A stretch of 64,000 nucleotides of DNA from Pseudophaeomoniella oleicola (Eukaryota; Ascomycota; Eurotiomycetes; Phaeomoniellales; Phaeomoniellaceae), in assembly GCA_003868215.1 (NCBI GenBank), contig QWDQ01000025.1:124001-188000 (forward strand), read 5' to 3'. The position numbers were made by a program, and so were the translations under genes. This document shows positions 22,201 through 33,021 of this stretch, one piece after another. Numbering within the stretch: position 1 is the stretch's first letter; each line of letters begins with the position of its first letter. The notes under the pieces are model-generated. The model was not told the DNA's origin and did not search any database. It saw only the letters and a list, made by a program, of their open reading frames with translations.

Positions 22201-23189
22201 CATCGCCATCCTCATGGCGCGTGTTTGCATAACCGGCAATCTCAACGTCAACACAGAAAGCCACTCTTTTCAGTTTCGCCTTTTCGAGATCTGGCACTTT
22301 GCACCTTTCACGGTTTGGATCAACGTTCAAGACACGGCGCTGGACAGGGGGGCCACTTCCTGCAAAGCGCCCCAGGCCACCAGGTCCAGATGAAGATAGT
22401 CGCCGGAAAGCGCTAGTGAGAAACGACGTATTCTGAGGTTTGTGTTGCTGGGAGCGTGAATCTACTGAAGTCTTGTCTTCCAAGTTGATAGGCTGCGACA
22501 TGCTGTCGAAGGGGTTGGCAAGTTCTGTCTTCGGACTCGATCCCAGCTTCTTTTGAAGGTTGGGAGGTTCCTTCGTAGGGTTGAGAGGAGGAGACTGCGG
22601 ACCAGACACGAATTTGGAACTCAAACTGCTGATCCATGAGTTCCTTCGATTTCCTGGAACTCTCGCACCGACACCTCCTTGATCTGTCGTTGGCGAAGCA
22701 TTCCCAGTTGCATCACGAGAGACTCTGTCCATAGAAGTATTGCTGCTGCGCGACCTCAAAAGCGGCCGTATTATTCCATGATGTTGTTTTGGGGAAGCTC
22801 CAAGTTGAGGGGAGGACTGGTCTGTATGGCCAGCGCTTCCATTGACGTGCTTCGTCGACACTTGAAGAGGTGTCTTGCTTCCTTGCGCCTTCGCTACATC
22901 CCCGTTCGGAGCAGACGATGATTTAGATCTTGGCGGTACATGATCTTCTGGGTTCTCCAATGAAGGGTTCGGCTTGGGACGTTGATGATAATCTGAATAG
23001 ATCATTTATCTGTTAGCAAAGCCGTGTCCCTCGACTGCTCTTCGTGTTGGTCTTAAACGCTCCGGATGGGCTTATTTGTTCCTCATGAACCGGATACCAT
23101 GGCTAGGCAGCGCAAGAACGAGGAGTAGACATACCTTTATGAGTGTGATGCAACCAGCTCACATCCACGCCGGTTGCACCGTCCGCCAT
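19243..23189 (-). CDS. Large leucine-rich-repeat protein, Mhp1-like
   Basis: Exons 23135..23189, 19993..22992 and 19243..19934 keep frame and give 1248 residues. The N-terminal 450 residues are disordered and Ser/Pro/Lys-rich, with the motif LKRVAFCVDVEIAG at about 259-272 and a strongly basic stretch (KKKEKKKRSEAERKERKERR) at about 370. A leucine-rich-repeat solenoid occupies about 470-900 (for example LILENCGLTDEAVKILLSGL). The C-terminal part contains helical and Ser-rich stretches. I recall filamentous-fungal proteins of this build being annotated as cell-wall-biogenesis/microtubule-associated Mhp1 because of the N-terminal motif; I hold that name with only moderate confidence. An intracellular scaffold role would fit an LRR protein without signal peptide. 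Confidence 0.75.
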
Positions 23190-23961
23190 GTTGTATTCCA
23201 CTACGGCGTCGTAAAATGCTCGCTTTGTTAACCAGCACTTGCCACAACGTGTGGTCCAACAGGTTATCTCGTCATTTCGATGGAGTTATACTGGGGCCGT
23301 CCGTTCTTGGATAATGCCACGATGCCAACGAGAAGCAAAACAATAAGACTTCGTATGGCAACGGTATGCGCAAATACTCAAGATGTCAACGACGCAAAAG
23401 AGAGAGGTATAGGCTTCTTGATGCAGTGGCCAAAATTCAAATGGGTCGGTGTGCTTCGATTGCCATGGTGCCTATGCGGAAGTCATGCGGGGTTATGATA
23501 GGATGGTGGGCTGCGAAAGGCAATTGAGGAAGTATCGTTGCCCCAGAAGAAAGAGAAGTGGCGGATTGCTAACGTTATCAATTCATCAAGCACTTTCTGG
23601 CCCTTTTGCTACTCAGCTGATTCTCATCAAACGGGGGATCTGGAAAGTCCCAGAACCCAGGTGTGCTAGCAACTCTCGGGGATCCGTCTGTTTAAGCAGT
23701 TTGAAGTCACTCGGCTGGAATGTGGATCGCAGTAATGGAGGTCGGTCGTCAGCCCAGACTTCAATTCATTGTAGTGCAAGTTATGATCTGTAATAATTAT
23801 AACCGTAGATCGACGCTTTTGTATGTGTCAAATTACCTGTAGTTAACCCTACAATACCTGATCATTCGACTCTGGTATAATAAGATACCGAAAAGAAATG
23901 GATCAGAATGCATCTCAAAGCCTGTCCACTGAGCCACAACGAACGAAATCACCTCGATAAT

Positions 23962-23973
23962 TACTACGTAGTA
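23962..23973. repeat. TACTACGTAGTA palindrome, copy 4
   Basis: Exact copy about 770 bp upstream of the LRR gene start. Confidence 0.85.
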
Positions 23974-24584
23974 GACACTGGATCAATATGGAAATGCATC
24001 ACGGGGGCAATCGGAATTTTACGGCCATGATATCTATATTGCCTGACAAGCGAATATCATTCTTTTTATGGCTGCTTTTTATGCCTGGATAATTGGGACT
24101 ATTGCAGGATTGTTACTGGACCAATCTTGCAACTTGGCCAGTATTTTAAACATACATATACTCTTCCACATGTCTTTTTCACCTTGCCAATGAAAGCGAG
24201 TTAAAATGTTGCGACAATTGACACTGTGTGGACAAGTACAAGTAGCCAAAGGGTGTGGACTATTACTATCTCTTCAGAAAGCCTGCAGATAACAGTAATC
24301 CTAACTGCTACGCTTGACTGCTTAGTATCTAGATGCCGCCGTGGTCGGAATACTGAAACTCTCTGTTTGTGCTCTGAACCAGGTAACCCACCCCGCCCAT
24401 GTATTCTCAACATCACATATCCTGAGAGGCCTTTTCTCCTTATGTTTGCGTGTTCTTGCCTCCGATAGCGATATCATTGCCAGGTGCTGTTATGACTTCA
24501 GGACAGATTTCCCTGTGTTACAGCACAACGGGTTGACGGTACCTCCCGCTCATTATGGCCTGGGGAAGCTCCTTTCTTGTATGA

Positions 24585-24609
24585 GTACCTACCTAGGTAG
24601 CCTAGGTAG
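24585..24609. repeat. CCTAGGTAG patch
   Basis: GTACCTACCTAGGTAGCCTAGG: three overlapping short palindromes, same class as at 5517. Confidence 0.65.
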
Positions 24610-24920
24610 TATATTCTGTTTTGGGGGGATTCAACAAAAGGCTTATGGTGATAAGCTTGAAACTTATTGGGCAAGTGTGCATGCTAATTACTATTCCAAG
24701 AATCTCCGGGACCCGAAGGCATGTAACATGCATCTTGCGATTGGTATCAACGGATACTGAGAACAGGGCTTAAGGAGCCAGGACACTTTGCGTTAACTCA
24801 TTTTCAGTGAGACATTGTTCGCTAATCATCGCAATAGCGACGACAATAAAGAGTAGCCGCTGAAAAATCATATCATGGTCCCAAGTTTTGTGCGCCGCCT
24901 CCATTCAACCTCAGTGTCAC

Positions 24921-26004
24921 TTAAGCAACCAAGGTTTGAATCTTCTCCTTGATACGTTGCTCCTTCTCCTCCTTGCTCAACTTGTAGGTCTTGTGCTTCT
25001 TGCTCTCCTCCTTCCATTGGTCCTTGGTCTTCTTCTCGCCCTCATCCTTCTTGAATGGGTCCTCACGGATAGCTTTGTGGGCCTCAGTGTAGACGTCCTC
25101 CAGACCGTCGGCTTCCAGATCGTCATCGATATACGTTTGGAATTGAGACTTGTATCGCTCTTCATCGTCATCAGCAAGAGTCTCCATGTACTCCGCAACG
25201 TGACCACCGAAGATGTACTTGCGAAGAGTCTCGGCGTCGAGCTCCTTGGATTCCATATCGAAACCTGGGAATCGGCTCTCGGAGTGTGGGATAAGGAGAC
25301 CGCCATCAGAAGCCCCCTTCATGGCACCAAAGACACGAGCACCAGTTGAAGTTCTGTGAAGACCGACATCAAGGAAAACCTTGAATGGGCGACGCTCACC
25401 ATCATCGGTCTCGGCAGCCTCAGTCAAGGTGTATTCGCCATCAGCTTCTTCAACACCCTCGAAAACATCATCGAGCTCGAGCTTCTTCAAAGCACGGCGA
25501 GCGACGAGGAGACCGGTGGCGTAGGCGGCAGACCAATTGGTCAAACCGTGCTCAATGCCGTAACGCTTGAGCTCGTGAGCGTATGCAGCAGCGAAGACCT
25601 TGTCGCCAGTCAATTCTGAAGAGACAATCTGGCAGATGATGTCTCTGTTGGTGAAGCGGACGACCAGGCGGTACTTCGGTGCATTGTACTTGTTCTTGGC
25701 TTGGGAGATGAGCCTCTTACGGGCGTAGTAGTCAGTCTTGCCCTCTCTTCTGCGCCTTGGCTTGGTTTGGAAGCGGCTGCAACGTTATCAGTCAAAGATC
25801 AAGCAAGGTGCTATTAGTCACGGATCGTACCTGAAGTATGCGCTGCTCTTGATGTTCTTGGTGAAAGGCTATATAAAATTCCCGAGTCAGCAATTTGCGC
25901 TTCAGATCCAACACCGAAGCATCTTGCAGGGACTCCAATAACGTTCTGCGAGGGAGTCGATTGCTCGAATGCTCCAGGTCGTTTCAAGGCGATAGACGTA
26001 CCAT
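24921..26004 (-). CDS. RPL5: 60S ribosomal protein L5 (uL18)
   Basis: Structural protein of the large ribosomal subunit that binds 5S rRNA together with L11. Exons are 26002..26004, 25831..25868 and 24921..25776, giving 298 residues (yeast 297). The first exon is the ATG codon alone; a 133 nt intron follows, then [20 protein letters not shown], which matches the invariant family start. Other hallmarks: [20 protein letters not shown], the [14 protein letters not shown] segment, and the Lys-rich end ([17 protein letters not shown]). Identity is certain and the ATG-only exon is supported by both the family N-terminus and GTACGT/TATATAG splice sites. Confidence 0.97.
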
Positions 26005-26590
26005 CTTGACTGATTTCTCTAATCCCAAGCGATGAGGAATTGAAGGATACTTGCTCGGTCGAAGATTTGGTGGGTGATAAATTGAAGTTTGGTTTGTGGG
26101 TTGTGAAATTTCATGTGGGGAAACAATTCACGACCTCAAGCTGGTTGAGACTGAGGTTGGCCACAACTAGATTTCTGGATGGACTTAAGCGACTCATTTT
26201 TCGATCTCCATCTTCGTAACCAGAAAATCAAATTTACTTCACTTTACTCTATATTCGGATCGATATTTTGTTAAAATAACCTGGTCAGTAGAAACCAGAC
26301 CGTCGGTATTGACGTAGCTGTCTTCTATTAGAAATGCCAGCTGGAGGCTCAGCTCTCACATCTCGAGGATCCCTAGATACAGTATGGTTCGGCATTCCGC
26401 CAGTACACTCCAAGCCAAAACCCAAATGACCAGGTAGTCTTCGTAATTTTGTTTTTGCCTCTGCTACGTATCCGATTTCAGCTCCCCCATATGAAAACGC
26501 AGACAAGGGTATCTTTGGTGTCCGAAGTAGCACTAACGCCTATTCATTTCCATGATTCGTAGCTCATCAGCTCATGCTGGGAGTGCTTGT
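26005..26590. other. L5 promoter region
   Basis: About 590 bp upstream of L5 and downstream of the coiled-coil gene, same strand. No sharply defined element was recognised. Confidence 0.45.
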
Positions 26591-27764
26591 TCAAGTTTCG
26601 TCGACTCCCTCGACGTTCAAAGGAACATCTTTCAGGTAGGGCCAACCGGTCTCATCCTCAGGCTTTTCCTTGTCAAGACCAATAACCTTCCTGAAAATAC
26701 GGACCTCGGACTGAAGGCCAGAGATGATCTCAATGTGATCAGCGAACTCTTCGTCGGCAAGCTTCTTTGCATGGCGGATCATCCCACAGACTTTCAAGCA
26801 CTTCGCATGCCACTCGTCTCGTTCCAAGCGGCTTTGAAGATGATCGTCCTTCTCCTTCTGCAGAAGATTATTGTAGTGACGGGTCTGCGCGAGGTAATTG
26901 AGCTTATTGTTAGTACAATACTCGCGGATTTGCTGAGTGATTGTGCCGACTGCTGTTTCATATTCACCAATGAGCTTTGTGTTCTCGACTTGTTCGCGCT
27001 TGTACACTTCGACAAGTTTCTTCTCTTTGGCTAGTTCTCGCTCGAGTTCACGGATACGCCCAGCTATAGATAACATTAGATAGGATCAGAGACTATGGCA
27101 GAATGTACTTACCTCTGATTTCTTCGCCCACTTCATTGGCATCGGGTTGTGCACCAGATGTATTATAGCGACGCTAGATAGCAGCGTTAGAAGATGAAAA
27201 TATGGGGTGCATTTAACTTACCATGATCTCTTCAGCATCTTTGACAATACCGCCAGTCAATTCACGATTGCGCTTGAGTTCGTTGCTCAGCTCAAGAACG
27301 AGAGAATAGACGTATTCAATGTCAGCTTGATGACCAGCAGGCAGAGGAGCCATGATGTTTGCCGCCATGTTTGCGCCATTCATTTGGTTACCCGAATGCT
27401 GAGGTCCAGGGGATGGCGATTGGCGCGGAATACCAGCGATGTTGTTGGCATTTCCTGAGGTATCAAGAAAGTTAGGAAACATGTTGTTGTTACCAGCACC
27501 AGCCATGGCGCGACGTTCAGATTCGTTGTCAGAGAGGTAAGGTTCGTTCAGATCAGTGTTGTCACTACCAATTGCAAGAACTTCTCGCAATCGCGCAGAC
27601 AAGTTGAGTACCTCCTGAGTAGGCTCGCGTGGGAAACGACGGGGGACAAGTCGCTCTCCCTGAGAGCTGGTGGCAGGATAATCTTTAGCCCACTCGATAT
27701 AATCGTCGTCTTGGTAAGTTGAACGATGATCAGATGTAGCTGGGTTAGATGCTTGAGCCGCCAT
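26591..27764 (-). CDS. Conserved-looking coiled-coil protein, function unknown
   Basis: Exons 27222..27764, 27113..27173 and 26591..27063 keep frame and give 358 residues. I do not recognise the family. The N-terminal half is disordered and Asn/Pro/Ser-rich after a YIEWAKDYP segment, with a Met/Asn-rich stretch at about 115-145. From about 150 the protein is helical: ADIEYVYSLVLELSNELKRN, then a coiled coil at about 205-290 (AGRIRELERELAKEKKLVEV). The last 70 residues are also helical (RDEWHAKCLKVCGMIRHAKK) and end acidic. The two-part helical build suggests a structural or adaptor protein; nothing more can be claimed. The TACTACGTAGTA palindrome lies 97 bp before the start codon. Confidence 0.75.
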
Positions 27765-27860
27765 CTTGATGATGGACAGATCACGTGAATTTAGCGGGAA
27801 AATCCGAAGCTCGGTGTTATGATATATCCGAGTGGTTGGACTAAACTTCTAGGCGAAACT

Positions 27861-27872
27861 TACTACGTAGTA
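27861..27872. repeat. TACTACGTAGTA palindrome, copy 5
   Basis: Exact copy 97 bp upstream of the coiled-coil gene start and 176 bp past the Ssn3 stop. Confidence 0.85.
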
Positions 27873-28047
27873 ACAACCGTAAAGCAAATCCCCGACAACT
27901 AATACTAAATCTTTTCACACGGTCGTGGAGCTTTGTCAGTTCCTACACTAAATCTAGTATCAGGAGAAATATGTACAGCATGAAAGTGAAAGTCGTGTGG
28001 TTTATCAGCAACTTACATCCCGTGTTTCTTGCTCACCTTCCAATCGC

Positions 28048-29419
28048 TCAAGCTCTTCTTTTGCTCCCAGGCATAAGACTGTCATCTGGCAGCCCCCCTC
28101 GCTTTGTGCCTGGAAGGCTACCAGTGCCTATGCTATTATCATCACTGCTGACCCTCCTATTGGGATATTTCTCATCAAGCCCTTCAAAGCAATTCGTTTT
28201 GACGTCTATTTTCCCACTCTGGTTTTTGAAGTACGGATGTTCGAGAGCTTGTGCTGCGGTCAACCTCTTTTCCGGATCATATTCGAGTAGTGAAGAAAGA
28301 AGGGAGTATCCCAGTTCACCAGGTGTGGCGGTGGGAGGATAATTGGACGATCGTAAAATGGAGTTATACCAATTGTCGAGCCCGGTTCCTGCGTTCGGAT
28401 TTCGCCCAGAGGTTTGCCCATGGCTGCCATGATGCAAAGATGAAGAGTGCGATTGGTTGTGCATGCTGGTAGGATATCCGGAGCCCATGGTAGCTCTGTT
28501 TAATGCCATTTGTTGCAACTGTGGGTATTCAGGCATATGGACCAGACCTGGCCAGTCTTCTTTTCGTGGCACACCCATAATTTCCACAATCTTTGTCATT
28601 TGGTTCCGTTGGAATGGAACAGTCTTCTTATTGTCCATTTTTGCTTCTTCTCCTTTGAAAATAGGGCGTAGTGAAAGCAGCTCAGCGAATATACAGCCAA
28701 CTGCCCAAAGGTCGATTGCTGGTGTATAGTGTCTCGTACCCAGAAGCAGATCAGGAGCGCGATACCAAATGGTGACGACGACCTTATCACCCGAAAAAAG
28801 GTTAGCGAGAGGTTTGCGAAACAGACGAGCGAGTCCCAGATCGCCGATGCGTACTGCTCCTCCGGAGGTGACCATAATGTTGGCTGGCTTCAGGTCCCTA
28901 TGCAGTACCCAGTTCTGATGCAAGTACAACAGGCCATTCAGAAGCTGAAAGAGGATGGACTTCATCATGGAAGCAGGAATCGGATGTCTCGTCGGCTGAG
29001 TATGATGGTGAATGATCTGGAGCAGATCGTGCTCACAATACTCGAAGACCATGAAAATGCATTTATCTTCCAAAATCGTCTCTATAAGATGGATAACGTT
29101 GGGATGGTTGAGCTCTGCACATAATGCCATCTCACGTATGGCTGACTGTGAGAGGCCTGTATACTGGATCGTCTCGCCTTCTTTGTCTGGCTTGAATCTA
29201 TAGCTCGTCAGCCGATATTTACAAATTGAAGAAGCGAGCTTACTTTTTGATTGCATATACGCCTCTCGTTTCGCCGGCTTCAAGAGGAGTCGTTGGCGTA
29301 TCCGTCTTCGATAGGCGGCCCACGGCCTTGTAGACCCGTCCATAAGTTCCACTGCTAATGAAACCCACAATGTGATATTTCTCGCGGACTCTGATTTTGC
29401 TCGTATATCCTGCGTTCAT
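28048..29419 (-). CDS. SSN3: Cyclin-dependent kinase 8 of the Mediator kinase module (Ssn3)
   Basis: Serine/threonine kinase that pairs with cyclin C (Ssn8) in the Mediator CDK8 module and modulates RNA polymerase II. Exons 29244..29419 and 28048..29197 give 441 residues. Gly loop [22 protein letters not shown] and SQSAIRE (residues 75-81) are CDK8-specific; HRDLKPAN with catalytic D160; DLGLARLF with D178. The APE motif reads RAPD, an Asp for Glu change at 208. The tail is Ser/Gly/Asn-rich. An upstream in-frame stretch without a stop (SEWPYTDPSDSKD) precedes the ATG at 29419, so an additional 5' exon cannot be excluded. Its ATG is only 40 bp after the stop of the next gene upstream on the same strand. 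Confidence 0.93.
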
Positions 29420-29459
29420 GTCTTTGGAATCCGACGGATCTGTGTATGGCCATTCAGAG

Positions 29460-29886
29460 TTAGTTGAACTGCAGGCCGTTTACAAAGGCCTCTGTGAAGC
29501 ACGAATTATATGATCTCAGGTCCTTTTTCACGGAGCAGGCTGCCCAAATGATATGGTAATCCCCAGTACGTTCGTTGGAATCCCAGTAGCCCTCATTACT
29601 TTGATGATTTTCCACATGTGAATGTACACGGACCACCGTTGGTGTTGGGTCACACAATACACGTTGGAACATTTCAAAGCAGAAAGCCTCGGCTGAAGCT
29701 CCACCAATTTGAATAGAAGGATCTGCGAAAGGAAACAAGAATACAAAAATAAAGCGTTATCTTACCATCAAAGGCGGCCTGTACACCTCTTCTCAAGCTC
29801 TGGCTTAAGGTGTTTCCTAGAAGGTTCTTGTTGGAAAGACTTGTTGTGGATGGTGCTCCTCCGGACGGAGGATTAGAAATGCTCAT
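29460..29886 (-). CDS. Small unknown protein upstream of Ssn3
   Basis: Exons 29766..29886 and 29460..29722 with a clean 43 nt intron give 127 residues. The N-terminal 40 residues are Ser/Gly-rich and end SLRRGVQAAFDD; the rest has a dense, folded-looking sequence with three Cys (AEAFCFEMFQRVLCDPTP, DYHIIWAACSVKKDLRSYNS). No signal peptide, membrane segment or known motif. I do not recognise it. The intron, the length and the balanced composition argue for a real gene. It runs into the Ssn3 gene with a 40 bp gap on the same strand, so the two transcripts probably overlap. It is divergent from the sugar transporter. Confidence 0.65.
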
Positions 29887-30544
29887 CTCTGCGCTCGTGG
29901 ATAAACTCCGAGTACCACAGTCACGAGTACCTATTCTAGCCTTCCGAAATGTCTTGTCTTAGTGACTGCAATCTCCTTGTGATGAAGCCCCCTAAGCTCT
30001 GGCGACATATCCTCTTGGCAGGACAACGCCGGTCAATCATTCTTGAAGCGCTACCGCCAGCTCTCTGACGTTAAACATTGCGACATAGTGGATGTATGTG
30101 ATTCGGCATCGATTCAAGTACAGTTGGTATAATAGTATGGAATATACAGCGAGATATTTGCTAGACAGACAACCAGCAAGTGGTAGAATCAGTCACGATT
30201 TAGGCTACCTAATTTCCCAAACAGTATGAAGAAATTCGCCGTGTGGAGATGATGAATGGAGATCAATTCATATAATGCGGAGGCTGCCGCGCTCCAGACT
30301 CCGAGAAGGGACGACGTAATGGGAAAACTTGCTGACGACTACACATCCCGCATGATGAATATGGTGAGCTGGAGCGACTTTTTATAAGTCTGGTCGCCTT
30401 GCCGTAGTCTTTGCCAGGGCCCTTTTCTTCGTCTAAAAGGTGTTTCCAAACAGGCAAGCCATAACACCCGATTGTTCACACGGAGAAGTAGCAGCGACCG
30501 CCCCTCCACGCTTCACCGGAACGTTGCAATTAAGTACAGCAGCA
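29887..30544. promoter_or_regulatory. Divergent promoter region
   Basis: About 660 bp between the small unknown gene (minus) and the MFS transporter (plus). No palindrome of the common type and no distinctive element recognised. Confidence 0.4.
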
Positions 30545-32049
30545 ATGGCTTTCGGCAAGGATTCAGGTGTGACATTGTACTTGGTGTGCCTGGTCCTGAT
30601 TGCAACAGTCGGCCCATTACAGTTCGGTTACCATCTGGTCAGTAAACGCAGCATATTTATTGATCTTGGATAGCGCTAATCGGCTCATAGGGTGAGCTGA
30701 ATGCTCCTCAAGATGTCATCACTTGTAAGCGGAAAAGCATCTCGAGTACGGAGTCGCAGGACAAGCTTCCACAATGTATACCTATGAACGCAACTGAGTT
30801 CGGCCTGGTCCAATCTATCTATACCCTCGGAGGGTTACTCGGAGCTTTACTTGCAGGTCCCATCGCTACCAAGTATGGCCGTCTGCTTACGATGCGTGCT
30901 ACAACCGTTGTATTTATTCTTGGACCTATTGCAGAAGCCCTGGCTCCCCATGTTGCTGTCATGTCCATTGGCCGGTTCTTGTCTGGGATTGGTGCAGGGG
31001 CTTCAACAGTTGTCTGTCCCATCTACGCTGCCGAAGTAGCGCCATCGTCATCCACCGGCTTCTTCGGCGCTTTCACTCAGATCATGACCAATGTAGGAAT
31101 TTTGATTGCACAGCTACTTGGATACTTCCTTAGTAGAGACAGTCTCTGGCGAATAATTCTTGGAGTTGCCGGTCTCATCGGGGCCATCCAACTTTTGGGC
31201 TTGTTCATCGTCCCCGAAACACCGAAATGGCTTGCGGAGCATAGGCGGACCAATCAAGCTCGGCACGTTCTTCAATCCATCCGAGGATCGCATGCCAACA
31301 TCGATGACGAAGTCAAAGCATGGATTGGATCTCACGGCGATGATGAAGAGCAATCACTGCTCGAACCACCGCCTGGAGACGCGCCACCACGTCAACCCCA
31401 CATTGGGATTTTCGAGGCCGTCAAGTCGCCACAATATCGGAATGCAGTTATTGCTGTCGTGGCTGTGATGGTGGCTCAGCAGTTGACTGGTATCAATAGT
31501 ATCATTATGTATAGTGTCAGCATCCTGGAGACTGTACTGCCGACGAGCTCCGCCCTCTTGACTGTCATCATTTCAGCTGTCAATGCTGTGATTACACTAG
31601 CATGCGCGCCTCTTGCGGATAAAATCGGTCGCAAACTGTGTCTACTCCTTTCAATATCAGGCATGGGGACCAGCTCTATCCTCCTTGCAGCCGCTCTGGG
31701 CCGCAACATTAAGATACTCGCAGCAGTTGCATCCCTATTGTTCGTTGCAAGCTTTGCGGTCGGTCTTGGCCCCGTTCCGTTTATTCTTGCAAGCGAGTTG
31801 GTCGGACCTGAAGCTGTTGGCGCCACCCAGAGTTGGGCTCTGGCAGCCAGCTGGATCTCTACGTTCATCGTGGCACAATTCTTCCCAATTGTGCAGGAAG
31901 CTATGGGCGGTCAAGGTCGCGTATACTGGCTTTTTGCAGTGTTGGCACTCGTTCTGGGACTTTTCATTGCTTGGTGGGTACCCGAGACCAAGGGCAAAGT
32001 AGATGCAGATGAAGTCTGGGGTAGAACTCAGGATCGGAGAGCTGATTAG
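30545..32049 (+). CDS. MFS sugar transporter
   Basis: Twelve-TM transporter of the sugar porter family, 483 residues from exons 30545..30637 and 30691..32049. Family signatures: QFGYHLGELN in TM1, ATKYGRLL and DKIGRK (the duplicated loop motif), RFLSGIGAGASTVVCPIYAAEVAP around TM4-5, PETPKWL ending TM6, QQLTGINSIIMYS in TM7 and PETKGK after TM12. The overall look resembles the yeast Vps73/YBR241C branch more than hexose uptake carriers, so it may reside on an internal membrane; that is inferred. The intron uses a GTCAGT donor. The start ATG is followed at once by the first hydrophobic segment. Confidence 0.9.
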
Positions 32050-33021
32050 CTGAATATCGCCCGTAAATGGACTTGCAGAGGGCTTCCAGGTCCATCTCTG
32101 CTTGTCGCCAGTCTATGCGGCACTCGACTTTTCGACAAGCTTGCGAAAGAATATGAAAAGGATCTCTCGAGCAAACGTTGATTGCGGGTTTCATGGCCAG
32201 GGTCATCTTTCTCCGCTCCTAGAACGCATCTTGCTTCTGAAATGGACTCGGATAAGTCATGCGGAGAGATAGATATATATCCTTGATCTTTCTCAAGTTA
32301 TCATCCCGTGTATTGAAAATAAGCGCGATTGTGTGGTAGCTTGGACGAATAGCAAAAAGATGCATCTACCTTATCTAGATGGTGCCTGTCATAAAACATC
32401 TCTTTCTGTGATGCATCCCATTTCTGCCGTCTTTGTACGATAACGATAACAGTGAGCATACAGGACATGGAGGAAATGCTTCTTCCACCGGCTAACATAG
32501 AATGGGCTTAAAGCAGAAGGTCAGCGCACCACCCAATGGATGGAAACACATCATCCCTTCGGTCCACTACAGTACCAGGCCGAACTTTGCATCGCTTTGT
32601 TCTTCCTTGTTTGCTTTTACCCATGGACCATAGAGAGATGCAATACTTACATTCCTGATTTGGATCAGACCGAGGTGTTTGTTCGTAGCTCAGTAATGAT
32701 TTGGCGGGCACAGCCTGGCCCCAATCAGCCTGGGACGTCATCGGGGATTCACTAATCAACTTTAGTTGCAAAACTTGTCTAACTTAGATCTCCTCTCCAA
32801 TCTCGCCATTCAGCGTGAGTTGTAGGTTACAGTACCCTGAAACTAACAATTATCATTACATTTACCCCCCTCGCGGCCCCGAACTTCCCGACTGTTCAAG
32901 CGAGTGGGAAGCTCGAACCACTTGAGATCACATTTATTGATTCGAACTCTCCCTGACCACGTCTTGATCTGTTCATGTTTCACTCCTTCCTTTTACTATA
33001 TCCTCGTTGTTCATTCCCAGC
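32050..33021. other. Intergenic
   Basis: About 970 bp between the sugar transporter stop and the PSD start, both plus strand. No gene, RNA or repeat noticed. Confidence 0.5.

Larger units (their letters stand above)
23190..24920. other. Long intergenic region
   Basis: About 1.7 kb between the LRR gene start and the L5 stop. It contains one exact TACTACGTAGTA palindrome (23962-23973) and a CCTAGG/GGTACC patch (24585-24609). Plus-strand frames at 23449-23793 and 24341-24760 have no motif and atypical composition. I see no gene. Confidence 0.5.

Noticed and set aside
24341-24760. 139-codon plus-strand frame in the 23-25 kb spacer
   Set aside because: Overlaps a CCTAGG patch and has no recognisable domain.
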